From: an uncultured Lentibacter sp.
GTDB lineage: Bacteria > Pseudomonadota > Alphaproteobacteria > Rhodobacterales > Rhodobacteraceae
Length of the DNA: 64,000 nucleotides
Direction of reading: 5' to 3'
Assembly (NCBI GenBank): GCA_947497495.1
Contig: CANMGT010000005.1
Coordinates: 124,001-188,000, forward strand
Part shown: piece after piece, positions 25,970-34,004 of the stretch
Numbering within the stretch: position 1 is the stretch's first letter
How the letters are laid out: every line of letters starts with the position of its first letter
Notes under the pieces: generated by a model
Seen by the model: only the letters and a program-made list of their open reading frames with translations
Told to the model about the DNA's origin: nothing
The model's database searches: none
Translations under genes and position numbers: made by a program

Positions 25970-27321
25970 GCGCGGGCCTCTAGAACGGGCAGGCCCGCTT
26001 CTGTCGCGAACACGTCCAGAGCCTCTCGCAAGATAGCCATCATCTCGGCAATCTGCTCTTCGGTGATGATCAACGGTGGGGCCAACAGGAAGTGATCGCC
26101 AGATTTGCCGCCACGGGTACGGCGCGAATATATGATCAACCCGCGCGCATAGGCCAGCTCGACCAGCCTGTCATAGGCGTTCAGCGCGGGTGGCAGCGGC
26201 TCCATCGTCTCGCGATCAGAGACAAATTCGAACGCCGTCAGCAGGCCTTTGCCGCGCACGTCGCCGATGAAGGGGTAGCGTACCATCAGGCCGTGTAGCT
26301 GCGCCATAAGCACCTCGCCCATACGGGCTGCGTTCTCTACGAGGTTGAGTTCTTCCATCTCTTCCAGAACGGCCAGCCCTGCGGCACAGGCCATCGGGTT
26401 TCCTGCGTAGGTGAAGCCATGTAGGAAGCCGCCCGCGTCAAGCACGGGCTCAACCAGCCGCGCGCTGGCAACTATGGCCCCCAAAGGTGCGTATCCGGCG
26501 CCAAACCCCTTGGACATGGCCACGATATCAGGGGTAATGCCCCAGTGCTCGGCGGCCAGAAACTTACCGGTGCGGCCCGCGCCCGTCATGACTTCATCGT
26601 AGATCAGCAGCACGCCGAATTCGTCGCAGATGTCGCGGATGCGGCCGTAGTAGCTGTCAGGCGCCACCAGAGCGCCGGTTGATGCGCCGCCTACCGGCTC
26701 CATGATGAAGGCCAGTACCGTGTCCGGGCCTTCCTCGATGATCTTGTCACGGAGGTATTCGGCGTATTTGAGACCGCGCTGTTCCTCACTCAGGTTGTCG
26801 CGGTCAAGATAGCTCGCAGGTGCAGCGATCTTGGGCATGCCTTGCATCATCGGAGCAAAGGGCTCGCGCAGCGGATCATAGCCAGTCAGATCAAGCGCAC
26901 CGAAAGTGCAGCCGTGATAGGAGGGAAACCGCGAGATGACTTTGTAGCGCGTGCCTTGACCCTGTGTCAGGGCGTGTTGCCGCGCCAGTTTGACGGCACT
27001 TTCCACGGCCTCGGAGCCACCGGAAACAAAGAACACGCGGTCAAGCCCCTCGGGCATGAGGGACACTGTCTTGGCTGCCAAGTCCTCGGACGGGTGGGTG
27101 CGAAAATGAAGGCGATAGCCGAATGTCGCCCGATCCATCTGCGCTTTGATCTTGGCCAGAACGCGCGGGTTCGAGTGGCCGATATTGGACACCATCGCGC
27201 CGGATGAGCCGTCGATGTAGCGTTTGCCACTTTCGTCAAACAGATAGATGCCCTCGCCATGATCCAGAAAGGGGCGGGGATTGCGGGTTTGGTAGAAGAG
27301 ATAGGAGGTATCGTCGCTCAT
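25966..27321 (-). CDS. class III (omega) aminotransferase
   Basis: The 451-residue PLP enzyme has GGSEAVESAVKLAR for cofactor phosphate binding, the aspartate D242 in LLIYDEVMTGAGRTG, and the Schiff-base lysine K271 in AMSKGFGAGYAPLGA. Class III enzymes transfer terminal or beta-amino groups, for example from beta-alanine, taurine or 3-aminobutyrate. The four-base overlaps with the ABC ATPase gene before it and scoA after it tie it firmly to the operon. Followed by a CoA-transferase, a beta-amino acid substrate giving a beta-keto acid is the simplest reading. Confidence 0.9.
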   Translation of the reverse strand: MSDDTSYLFYQTRNPRPFLDHGEGIYLFDESGKRYIDGSSGAMVSNIGHSNPRVLAKIKAQMDRATFGYRLHFRTHPSEDLAAKTVSLMPEGLDRVFFVSGGSEAVESAVKLARQHALTQGQGTRYKVISRFPSYHGCTFGALDLTGYDPLREPFAPMMQGMPKIAAPASYLDRDNLSEEQRGLKYAEYLRDKIIEEGPDTVLAFIMEPVGGASTGALVAPDSYYGRIRDICDEFGVLLIYDEVMTGAGRTGKFLAAEHWGITPDIVAMSKGFGAGYAPLGAIVASARLVEPVLDAGGFLHGFTYAGNPMACAAGLAVLEEMEELNLVENAARMGEVLMAQLHGLMVRYPFIGDVRGKGLLTAFEFVSDRETMEPLPPALNAYDRLVELAYARGLIIYSRRTRGGKSGDHFLLAPPLIITEEQIAEMMAILREALDVFATEAGLPVLEARA

Positions 27322-28088
27322 TTGGCATTTTCCAGATGCTTGCGCAGAAACTCCCGTGTGCGGGGTTGCGTGGGGTTCTTGAACAGCATGGATGGAGGCC
27401 CTTCCTCAACGACGACGCCTTGATCCATGAACAAAACCCGATCACAAACCGACGCCGCAAAATCCATTTCATGGGTGACAATGATCATCGTCATGTGTTG
27501 CTCTGCCAGCTTGCGCATGACCTGGTTCACTTCTTCCACAAGTTCAGGGTCGAGCGCCGATGTTGCCTCGTCGAAAAGCATCAGCTTGGGCTTCATGGCG
27601 AGCGCGCGCGCGATGGCGACACGCTGTTTCTGGCCACCGGAGAGCTGCGAGGGGTAGTAGTCGATCCGTTCCAGCATCCCGACGTTGTCGAGCTGTTCTT
27701 CGGCCAAAGTGTTGGCCTCGTCTTTGGAGAGCCCCTTGAGCAGCATCGGTGCCATTGTGACATTCTCACGGGCCGTCATGTGCGGGAAAAGGTTGAAGTG
27801 CTGGAACACCATCCCGACCTGTTGGCGCATCTGGTTGATGTGTTTCTCATACTGTCGGTGCGGCAGTTTCTGGTTTACTTCCACCCCATCAAGCCAGACC
27901 TCACCGCCAGTCAGCGGGTCAAGGTCGTTGATGGCGCGCAGCAGCGTTGATTTGCCCGACCCTGACGAGCCAATGATGCCAACAATCTGGCCTTTGTCGA
28001 CGCTCAGGCTGATATCCTTGAGCACCTCAAGTTTGCCGAAAGCCTTTTGGGCGTGCCGGATTTCAACAAAGCTTTTTTCATCTGTCAT
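27318..28088 (-). CDS. polar amino-acid ABC transporter ATP-binding protein
   Basis: The 256-residue ATPase has Walker A GSSGSGKST at residues 40-48, the signature LSGGQKQRVAIARAL, Walker B LMLFDEATSALDP, and the H-loop IIVTHEMDFA. It resembles GlnQ/HisP/OccP proteins. The ATG at 28088 is preceded by GGAG six bases upstream; a TTG four codons earlier was rejected. It pairs with the two permeases and the binding protein upstream. Confidence 0.95.
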   Translation of the reverse strand: MTDEKSFVEIRHAQKAFGKLEVLKDISLSVDKGQIVGIIGSSGSGKSTLLRAINDLDPLTGGEVWLDGVEVNQKLPHRQYEKHINQMRQQVGMVFQHFNLFPHMTARENVTMAPMLLKGLSKDEANTLAEEQLDNVGMLERIDYYPSQLSGGQKQRVAIARALAMKPKLMLFDEATSALDPELVEEVNQVMRKLAEQHMTMIIVTHEMDFAASVCDRVLFMDQGVVVEEGPPSMLFKNPTQPRTREFLRKHLENAK

Positions 28089-28103
28089 GTCTGGCTCCAA
28101 TGC

Positions 28104-28760
28104 TCAGCGGGAAATCGAGATGCGGCGTTCTATCTTGCGCTGCACCCATTCCATTGCGAGGTTAATGACGTAGTAGAAGGCTGCTGCGAGCAGGTAGAAT
28201 TCAAAGGGCCGGTATGTCTTGCCGATGACGCGTTGCGCTGACAGCGTTAGCTCGCTGACGCCGATCACCGAGACCAGCGCGCTGTCTTTCAAAAGCGCGA
28301 TCATGTTGTTGCTGATCGGCGGGATAACGTCACGAACAGCCTGAGGAATGACCACTTTGCGCAGCGCTTCGCCGCGACTGAGGCCGAGGGTGCGGGCGGC
28401 TTCCATCTGGCCTTTGTCGACCGACAGAATAGCCGTCTGGATCAGCTCGGAATTATAGACCGCGAAGTGTAGCCCCAGCCCGATGATCCCCGCAACAACG
28501 GCTGGCAAGTCGATGCCGACTTGAACCAAGCCGAAGTAGATCAGGAACAGTTGGAGCAAAAGCGGTGTTCCCATAAAGATCCAAGCGACCAACCGGAAAG
28601 GCTGCCGGATAACCCACGGCGCATAAAGCGCGATCACCGCGAACACGATTCCGCCAAAGAAACTCAGTATTGCTGCGGCGACGGTAATGCCGATTGTGTA
28701 GGCGCAGCCCAGCAAGATGATGTCCAGATATTTGGGGACCATCGAGAAATCGAGACCCAT
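28104..28760 (-). CDS. polar amino-acid ABC transporter permease
   Basis: The 218-residue inner-membrane protein has about five hydrophobic segments and the EAA loop QMEAARTLGLSRGEALRKVVIPQAVR, which contacts the ATPase. It belongs to the HisM/HisQ (HisJ-type) permease family. It follows the other permease by 18 bases and precedes the ATPase gene by 15 bases. The two permeases probably form a heterodimer. Confidence 0.94.
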   Translation of the reverse strand: MGLDFSMVPKYLDIILLGCAYTIGITVAAAILSFFGGIVFAVIALYAPWVIRQPFRLVAWIFMGTPLLLQLFLIYFGLVQVGIDLPAVVAGIIGLGLHFAVYNSELIQTAILSVDKGQMEAARTLGLSRGEALRKVVIPQAVRDVIPPISNNMIALLKDSALVSVIGVSELTLSAQRVIGKTYRPFEFYLLAAAFYYVINLAMEWVQRKIERRISISR

Positions 28761-28778
28761 CGGCTTATCCTTTCAAAG

Positions 28779-29426
28779 TCATGTGATTTGCACTTTGCGA
28801 TCAAGCCAGACAACGCCTCGGCCGGTCACATAGATAATGATCATGTAGAGAACCCCTGCGAGCAGGAACATCTCGAACGGCTTATATGTCGAGCCGATGT
28901 AGCGTTGCGCCGTGTAGGTAAGCTCGACAACCGAAATAGCCGCAACAAGCGCCGTGGCCTTGATTAGCATGTTCAGGTTCACACCAAGCGGGCGCACCAT
29001 CAGGCGGGCGGCTTGCGGCAGGATGATTTTGTACATGGCCTGCCAATGGCTCAGGCCAAGGGTGCGGGCAGCCTCGCGCTGGCCTTTGTCGATAGAGATG
29101 ATCCCGCCGCGGATTGTCTCGGCCATATAAGCTCCGGCGTTGATGCCAAGGCCGATGACGCCGGCCTCGAAAGCATCCAGCTGGATGCCGATCTGCGGCC
29201 CACCGAAATAGAGGATGAACAATTGGATCAAAGCGGGTGTGCCGCGAAAAACGCTGACATAGGCCGCGGCGATGAACCTGAGGATAGCAAACCGCGACAG
29301 ACGCGCGAAGGCTCCTAAAGTTCCGCAGATCAGCCCCAGAACCGCTGTCAGAACGGACAGCACAATGGTGAGCCAAGCGGCCTCCAGAAAGAATGGATAG
29401 ACCTTGAGCATAAGTTCAATATCCAC
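28779..29426 (-). CDS. polar amino-acid ABC transporter permease
   Basis: The 215-residue permease shows the same family layout, with YMAETIRGGIISIDKGQREAARTLGLSHWQAMYKIILPQAARLMV holding the EAA loop. The start is taken as the GTG at 29426 because AAGGAGG lies five bases before it; an ATG five codons later is the alternative. It is the first membrane gene after the binding protein, separated from it by a hairpin-containing gap of about 110 bases. Confidence 0.92.
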   Translation of the reverse strand: MDIELMLKVYPFFLEAAWLTIVLSVLTAVLGLICGTLGAFARLSRFAILRFIAAAYVSVFRGTPALIQLFILYFGGPQIGIQLDAFEAGVIGLGINAGAYMAETIRGGIISIDKGQREAARTLGLSHWQAMYKIILPQAARLMVRPLGVNLNMLIKATALVAAISVVELTYTAQRYIGSTYKPFEMFLLAGVLYMIIIYVTGRGVVWLDRKVQIT

Positions 29427-29500
29427 GGGGTCCTCCTTGTAAGCAGGGCACAGTCCGGGCGCCAAGCGGGCGCGAACCAACGATCATCATGGGATAGAAA

Positions 29501-29526
29501 GCCCTCGCCGCGTTGGCGGCAAGGGC
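29501..29526 (-). terminator. hairpin between binding-protein and permease genes
   Basis: On the minus-strand RNA, GCCCUUGCCGC pairs with GCGGCGAGGGC (one G-U pair) around a four-base loop, followed by UUUCUAU. It lies 10 bases after the binding-protein stop. Such hairpins commonly stabilise the binding-protein message and reduce read-through into permease genes, giving more binding protein than membrane subunits. Confidence 0.7.
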
Positions 29527-29535
29527 AAATGGCGG

Positions 29536-30309
29536 TTAGCGGATGTCCGCGCCGATCCATTTTTTGGCAAGGGTAAGGTATGTCCCGTCATCCATCATGG
29601 ATTGAAGGGCCGCTTGCATTTCGGCTGCGAGTTTCGGGCTGCCTTCGCGAATGGCGATGCCAGCGCCAAAGGGCTCTGTGGTCGGGTCTCCGAACATTTC
29701 GAATTCCTGGCCTTTTTCACCCATCGCCAGAATGGCGGCGATAGAGTCGTTCACGATCGCATCCACGCGGCCATTTTCCAGTTCGAGCAACAGCTCTGGC
29801 AGGCCTTTGTAGGTGTTGATGTCATAGCCCTTTTCACGCGCCCAATCTTCATGGGTTTCGCCGAGTGTCAGACCGACTTTTTTACCCTTGAGATCGTCAA
29901 GGCTCGCAATGCCAGACCCCGGCTTGGTAAAGATCGCACGTTTGTCCGAGTAGTAGGGGCCAACGAAGTCGACGACTTCGTCGCGCTCGGCTGTGATCGT
30001 CATCGAACCGACAATGGCGTCATACTTGTTCGCCAACAGGCCGCCGATGATGCCGTCCCACGCTGTGGTGACGATCTCGGCTTCCATGCCCATACGTTTG
30101 GCGATCTCGGTGCCAATGGCTGGGTCAAAGCCAACAACCTGATTTTCGTCGTTGACGAAGTTGAACGGAGGGTAGGCGCCCGACATCGCGATGCGCAACA
30201 CACCCTTTTCCTTGAGGGCGTCTAGTTCTTCTGCGGTTGCATTCATGCCCAGCACGGCCAAGCCTGCCGCGGCAATTGCAGATTTTAGAATGGTTCGGCG
30301 AATAGTCAT
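29536..30309 (-). CDS. polar amino-acid ABC transporter substrate-binding protein
   Basis: The 257-residue periplasmic protein has a signal peptide (residues 1-26, ending NATAEE). The SBP_bac_3 fold follows: GVLRIAMSGAYPPFNFVNDENQVVGFDPAIGTEIAKRMG, GSMTITAERDEVVDFVGPYY and VGLTLGETHEDWA. The YPPF and R-E-x-V-D motifs are typical of amino-acid binders that hold the alpha-amino and carboxyl groups. The ATG at 30309 has GGGAGAA upstream; the longer frame to 30435 runs into the LysR control region. It leads the operon and is divergent from the LysR gene. Confidence 0.94.
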   Translation of the reverse strand: MTIRRTILKSAIAAAGLAVLGMNATAEELDALKEKGVLRIAMSGAYPPFNFVNDENQVVGFDPAIGTEIAKRMGMEAEIVTTAWDGIIGGLLANKYDAIVGSMTITAERDEVVDFVGPYYSDKRAIFTKPGSGIASLDDLKGKKVGLTLGETHEDWAREKGYDINTYKGLPELLLELENGRVDAIVNDSIAAILAMGEKGQEFEMFGDPTTEPFGAGIAIREGSPKLAAEMQAALQSMMDDGTYLTLAKKWIGADIR

Positions 30310-30449
30310 TTGTAGTTCTCCCAGCTGTGTATCGCTTTGAAGCCGACGCGGCTTCGTGTTGGCGGATTCTCCGCTCTGAAATCGAGCCTTGCATGGAGCG
30401 AACCCATAGGGCAAATAGATATTGAGTATTATCAATATAGAGGAAATCT
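30310..30449. promoter_or_regulatory. divergent control region with LysR-type palindrome
   Basis: This 140-base region separates the transporter operon from the LysR gene. It holds a perfect inverted repeat ATATTGA (30419-30425) - six bases - TCAATAT (30432-30438), which contains a T-N11-A core (T30423 to A30435), as expected of LysR operators. The repeat sits 11 bases before the LysR start, fitting autorepression and activation of the divergent operon. Confidence 0.75.
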
Positions 30450-31415
30450 ATGAGACCAGCCCTTGATCAGCGTTTCCCCTGGAACCTTGACTGGAACCTG
30501 CTGCGAACATTCATGGTGGTTGTCGAGCAGAAGGGCATCTCCAAGGCGGCACATTTTCTGGGCCTGAAACAACCGACCATTTCCGCAGCTCTCAAGCGGC
30601 TTGAGGAGCACACGGGCCAGACGCTTATAATACGCAAACCAAACGAGTTTTCACTCACGCGGTCCGGGCAGGTGCTCTATACGGAATGCGCAAAAATCTT
30701 CGGAACGGTCTCGCAGCTTCCGTCGCTTCTTGATCAGGCTCACGCCGAGCTTCGCGGGCATCTGTCAATTGCCATAACAAGCCATGTGGTCTGCAAGCAC
30801 TTCGACGACTTTATGAACAGGTTTTCGAGCCAGCACCCTCAAGTGACCTACTCGTTTTCGGTTACGGAAAGCGACGAGGTTGAAATTACAGTCTCGCAAA
30901 ACCGCGCAAGCTTTGGCATTTGCCTGCTGCCCGCCGCGCCCAAACATCTGGAGTCGCTCATTTTGTATCGTGAGTTCTTCGGGCTCTTTTGCGGGACGCG
31001 CCACCCGCTTTTCGATGCGCCGGAAATTGCCCCGCAAGATCTTCAGGACGAGCCCTTCGTGGCGTTTCAAACCGAAGCCGAGGGCCGCCCTTTGGAGGCC
31101 ATATCGCGACTGCGCTCGCATCTTGGCCTCGCCAACAGTCGACGGGGGATGTCCTCAAGCCTCAATGAAATCCGGCGCATGATCATGGCAAATATTGGCA
31201 TCGGCTCGTTGCCGCTGCACGTTGCCAAGCCCGATGTTGTGGTTGGAAACCTTCGCCAGCTGCCCCCTTATGATGACCTGCCGCTCGTGAATATCTACCT
31301 CATCAGCAACCCCAACCGCCGCCAGTCTGACGCCGAAGCCACCTTCCTGTCAGCCTGTGTGAAGGAGATATCTGCGATCGACATTGCAGAACGCACTTAT
31401 GGAGCCACAGGGTAG
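30450..31415 (+). CDS. LysR family transcriptional regulator
   Basis: The 321-residue regulator has an N-terminal winged helix-turn-helix (residues 13-75: LLRTFMVVVEQKGISKAAHFLGLKQPTISAALKRLEEHTGQTLI) and a C-terminal substrate-binding domain from about residue 95. GAGGA precedes the ATG. It is divergent from the ten-gene operon and presumably controls it in response to the substrate or a metabolite. The ligand is unknown. Confidence 0.94.
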   Translation: MRPALDQRFPWNLDWNLLRTFMVVVEQKGISKAAHFLGLKQPTISAALKRLEEHTGQTLIIRKPNEFSLTRSGQVLYTECAKIFGTVSQLPSLLDQAHAELRGHLSIAITSHVVCKHFDDFMNRFSSQHPQVTYSFSVTESDEVEITVSQNRASFGICLLPAAPKHLESLILYREFFGLFCGTRHPLFDAPEIAPQDLQDEPFVAFQTEAEGRPLEAISRLRSHLGLANSRRGMSSSLNEIRRMIMANIGIGSLPLHVAKPDVVVGNLRQLPPYDDLPLVNIYLISNPNRRQSDAEATFLSACVKEISAIDIAERTYGATG

Positions 31416-31416
31416 A

Positions 31417-31926
31417 ATGACCGGAACAGCAGAGATCAGATTGGCCAGCCCGCAAGACGCAGAGGCCATCACGGAAATGCTGGCCTGTCTTGCAGAAGAG
31501 ATGGGCGACGCAAGAGAGTTCGCGTCAACACCTGAGGCGATCCGCCAGCATGGCTTCGGGCCCAATGCGCTGTTTTCAGTCATGCTCGCCAAGGGGGGCG
31601 GGTTGTCGCTGTTTTTCCCGCATTTTTCCACGACGCGCGGACAGCCGGGCGTCTATGTGCAGGACTTGTGGGTTGGCCCTGATCAGCGCGGACAAAATCT
31701 CGGCGCGCGTTTGCTTTCGGCGACGGCGGCGCATGGAGCGCAAAGCTGGGGCGCGCGTTACATGGGGTTGACGACACATGGCCACAACGCTTCGGCGCGC
31801 CGCTTTTACCAAGGTCTGGGGTTTGTCAGCGCCGAGGATGATGTCCCAATGACGTTATCCGGCCCAAACTTTTTGTCCTTTGCAGGGACAGCAGAAAGTG
31901 AACAAGGCAGAGCAGACAAACCTTAG
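31417..31926 (+). CDS. GNAT family N-acetyltransferase
   Basis: The 169-residue protein has an N-terminal TAEIRLASPQDAEAITEML and the acetyl-CoA motif VYVQDLWVGPDQRGQNLGARLLSATAAHGAQ, followed by THGHNASARRFYQGLGF. Its start lies one base after the LysR stop, so the two genes are coupled; an upstream ATG at 31399 overlaps LysR and lacks a ribosome site. The acetyl acceptor is unknown. Given the neighbouring deacylases, it could modify a related amine, which is inference. Confidence 0.88.
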   Translation: MTGTAEIRLASPQDAEAITEMLACLAEEMGDAREFASTPEAIRQHGFGPNALFSVMLAKGGGLSLFFPHFSTTRGQPGVYVQDLWVGPDQRGQNLGARLLSATAAHGAQSWGARYMGLTTHGHNASARRFYQGLGFVSAEDDVPMTLSGPNFLSFAGTAESEQGRADKP

Positions 31927-32022
31927 AGTTGTTTGGGCGTAGCCTGTTTGGCAGCGCGCCTTGAGCCGGAAGCAACGCTTCGTTTGCCAGTGGTCAAAAG
32001 CCCGTCTTCTGCTCGGCTCACA

Positions 32023-33075
32023 TTACTCAGCCGGCTGGAAGCCTTCGATGAGGTGCCGCAGGCCCAGAGCCGCGCCTGCGAAGATGGCGGCGAAGGTGAC
32101 GGGGGCGGAGTAGCTGAGGGTTGAAAACGCCGAGAGGCCCTGACCGACGGTGCAGCCCATAGCCAACACAGCGCCTGCGCCCATCAGCATTGCGCCTAAG
32201 ATCTGGCGTTTCAGCTCGCGCGGGTCTTCGCAGGCTTCCCATCGGAAGTGCCCCTTGATGAGCGAGCCCATGAAGGCGCCCAGCAGTACGCCTCCAACCG
32301 AGCCAACAGCGAAGGAGGGAAGGCGGGCGGAGGATGTCATCGCGTAGAGCAGGGTTTCACCAACGGGGGCCGAGTAGCTGTGGCTGACGAAGTCATAGGC
32401 TTCAAAGCCGTATGTCGCGATATAACCGCTCGCCGCCCATCCCGAGACTATCGCAAGCCCGACGACAACACCCCAAAGGGCCGAGGCGGGGCTTTCTTTC
32501 ATTTCCTGCGAGGCCAGCGACAGCAGGATGATCACCGCGCCGATCGCCATGCCAAGCGCGGCGATTCCAAAGCCTGTGGCACCGGCGAGTGCGTGCACAA
32601 TGCCGGGCGGGGTGACGGCATCTGTTTGTAAAAACAGGTAGTTGCGCAGGTATGAGAGCGGGCCCGAGAGCACGACATAGGCCGAAACGCCCATCACCAG
32701 CACCAGCACGAAGGCGCGCATGTCGCCGCCGCCGAGGCGGGCCAGCGCGCCGTAACCGCAGTTGCCCGCAAGGGCCATGCCATAGCCGAACATCAGCCCG
32801 CCAATGATAGAGGCGAGGGGCATCCATGTGATCGAGAGGTAAAAGCTGCGCTCGATTTCAACCAGCCCTGTGCCGACAAGCGCGTAGGTTCCGAAAATGC
32901 CGACACCTATGGCCAGCGTCCACATCCGCATCCGCAAGGAGCTGTCGGCATAGAGCATGTCCTCGATAGCGCCCATGGTGCAAAAGCGGCCCAAGCGCGC
33001 TGCAAGGCCGAGGAAGACACCGCCGAACACGCCCGCAAGCGTGATGAACGCGCTTTCAGAGAGATATTCCAGCAT
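32023..33075 (-). CDS. soxT: YeeE/YedE family membrane protein (SoxT-like)
   Basis: The 350-residue protein has about ten hydrophobic helices and the family cysteine sites RFCTMGAIED, GNCGYGALARLGGGD and MGCTVGQGLS, which shuttle sulfur or thiosulfate in YeeE. It is the last gene of the minus-strand soxS-soxR-soxT group; soxT in Paracoccus-type clusters sits in the same place. The likely role is uptake of thiosulfate or a sulfur species across the inner membrane. GGAGG precedes the ATG. Confidence 0.88.
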   Translation of the reverse strand: MLEYLSESAFITLAGVFGGVFLGLAARLGRFCTMGAIEDMLYADSSLRMRMWTLAIGVGIFGTYALVGTGLVEIERSFYLSITWMPLASIIGGLMFGYGMALAGNCGYGALARLGGGDMRAFVLVLVMGVSAYVVLSGPLSYLRNYLFLQTDAVTPPGIVHALAGATGFGIAALGMAIGAVIILLSLASQEMKESPASALWGVVVGLAIVSGWAASGYIATYGFEAYDFVSHSYSAPVGETLLYAMTSSARLPSFAVGSVGGVLLGAFMGSLIKGHFRWEACEDPRELKRQILGAMLMGAGAVLAMGCTVGQGLSAFSTLSYSAPVTFAAIFAGAALGLRHLIEGFQPAE

Positions 33076-33101
33076 GCCTTACCTCCCCTTGCTGTGGTGG
33101 C

Positions 33102-33440
33102 TCAGTCGTCTTGGTCGCAAAACAGCTCGTAAACCAATTCGAGGATACGCTTAGGGCGGTTGTCTGCAAGTCGATAGAAGATCGCCTTGCCTTCGCGCCG
33201 CGGGATCACCAGACCCTCAAGGCGCAAGCGCGACAGCTGTTGGCTGACGGCGGCCTGACGTGCGGAGAGCAGGCTTTCAAGCTCGGTGACCGACTTCTCG
33301 CCAGTCACAAGGTGACAGAGGATCATCAGACGGCCTTCATGGCTCACTGTTTTGAGAAAATTCGACGCGGTTGTCGCGTTGTCCATGAAGCGGTCAAGCT
33401 CTTGGTCGGTCAGATCTTCGCTGAACTGGGGAAGTCCCAT
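33102..33440 (-). CDS. soxR: ArsR-family sox repressor with paired sensing cysteines
   Basis: The 112-residue winged-helix repressor resembles SoxR/SqrR/BigR: VSHEGRLMILCHLVTGEKSVTELESLL and RQAAVSQQLSRLRLEGLVIPRREGKAIFYRL form the DNA-binding core. Cysteines occur at 42 and 108, a spacing of 66 that equals the C41-C107 pair used by SqrR to sense persulfide by forming a tetrasulfide link. GAGGGA lies upstream of the ATG. It presumably represses the sox genes until sulfide or thiosulfate appears. Confidence 0.9.
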   Translation of the reverse strand: MGLPQFSEDLTDQELDRFMDNATTASNFLKTVSHEGRLMILCHLVTGEKSVTELESLLSARQAAVSQQLSRLRLEGLVIPRREGKAIFYRLADNRPKRILELVYELFCDQDD

Positions 33441-33491
33441 GGTGTGTCCCTCATGTCTGCCCGTGTGCCGTTTCTACCGGCTTGTCTCGGG

Positions 33492-33926
33492 TCAGTTCGT
33501 TGTCGCGTCTGTGTCTTCGCCAGTTGCGGTTTCTTCAAGTGTCTCGGTGTAATTTGTCTTGGCCTTTAGCATCATGTCGAGCAGACCCCAAAAGAAATCT
33601 TCACCGGGATAGCCCTCAATACGGCCAATTTCGCTATTATTCTCCAGCAAAATGAAGGTTGGGGTGAAATTTACCTTACGTGCATATGTGACGCCTTCGG
33701 GCGGGCCTTTGTGCAAATCCGCCAGGCGCAGGGGGGCAAATGTGCCTTCCGATGTCTTGGGGTAGATCGGCCCGACAGTTGCCTTCCACTCGATGCAGTA
33801 GTGGCAGCCGGCTTGCTCGACCATCAAAAGCTCTGTGCGTGGCGCATCCTCGGCTGCGGCCGGAAGAGCGAGCGCGACCAGCATTGCCAGAAGCAGGCCG
33901 AAAGGAGCTAGGAAACGTGCGAACAT
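33492..33926 (-). CDS. soxS: periplasmic thioredoxin-like SoxS
   Basis: The 144-residue protein has a signal peptide (residues 1-25, ending LPAAAED) and a CxxC redox site C41-HY-C44 in EQAGCHYCIEW. The cis-proline region FTPTFILLENN completes the thioredoxin fold. In Paracoccus, SoxS keeps the SoxY swinging-arm thiol reduced. It heads the minus-strand soxS-soxR-soxT group and is divergent from soxV, the membrane electron carrier that reduces it or SoxW. Confidence 0.9.
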   Translation of the reverse strand: MFARFLAPFGLLLAMLVALALPAAAEDAPRTELLMVEQAGCHYCIEWKATVGPIYPKTSEGTFAPLRLADLHKGPPEGVTYARKVNFTPTFILLENNSEIGRIEGYPGEDFFWGLLDMMLKAKTNYTETLEETATGEDTDATTN

Positions 33927-34004
33927 GCGCTGAGACTCATTGACTGTTGAAACACACTCAACATAATCTGAATATGTGAATTCTTCAAGGGAGGGGAGCA
34001 GCCC
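33927..34004. promoter_or_regulatory. divergent soxS-soxV promoter region
   Basis: The 78-base gap holds several inverted repeats: TGTTGA (33945-33950)-N7-TCAACA (33958-33963), ACATA (33961-33965)-N7-TATGT (33973-33977) and GAAT (33970-33973)-N6-ATTC (33980-33983). Any of these could be the SoxR operator, since SoxR is known to bind this gap in related sox clusters. None has the exact ATTC-N8-GAAT spacing seen upstream of soxX. Confidence 0.55.

Noticed and set aside
31927..32022. Possible small gene between the GNAT gene and soxT
   Set aside because: The only frames are short, lack a ribosome site and overlap the soxT end.
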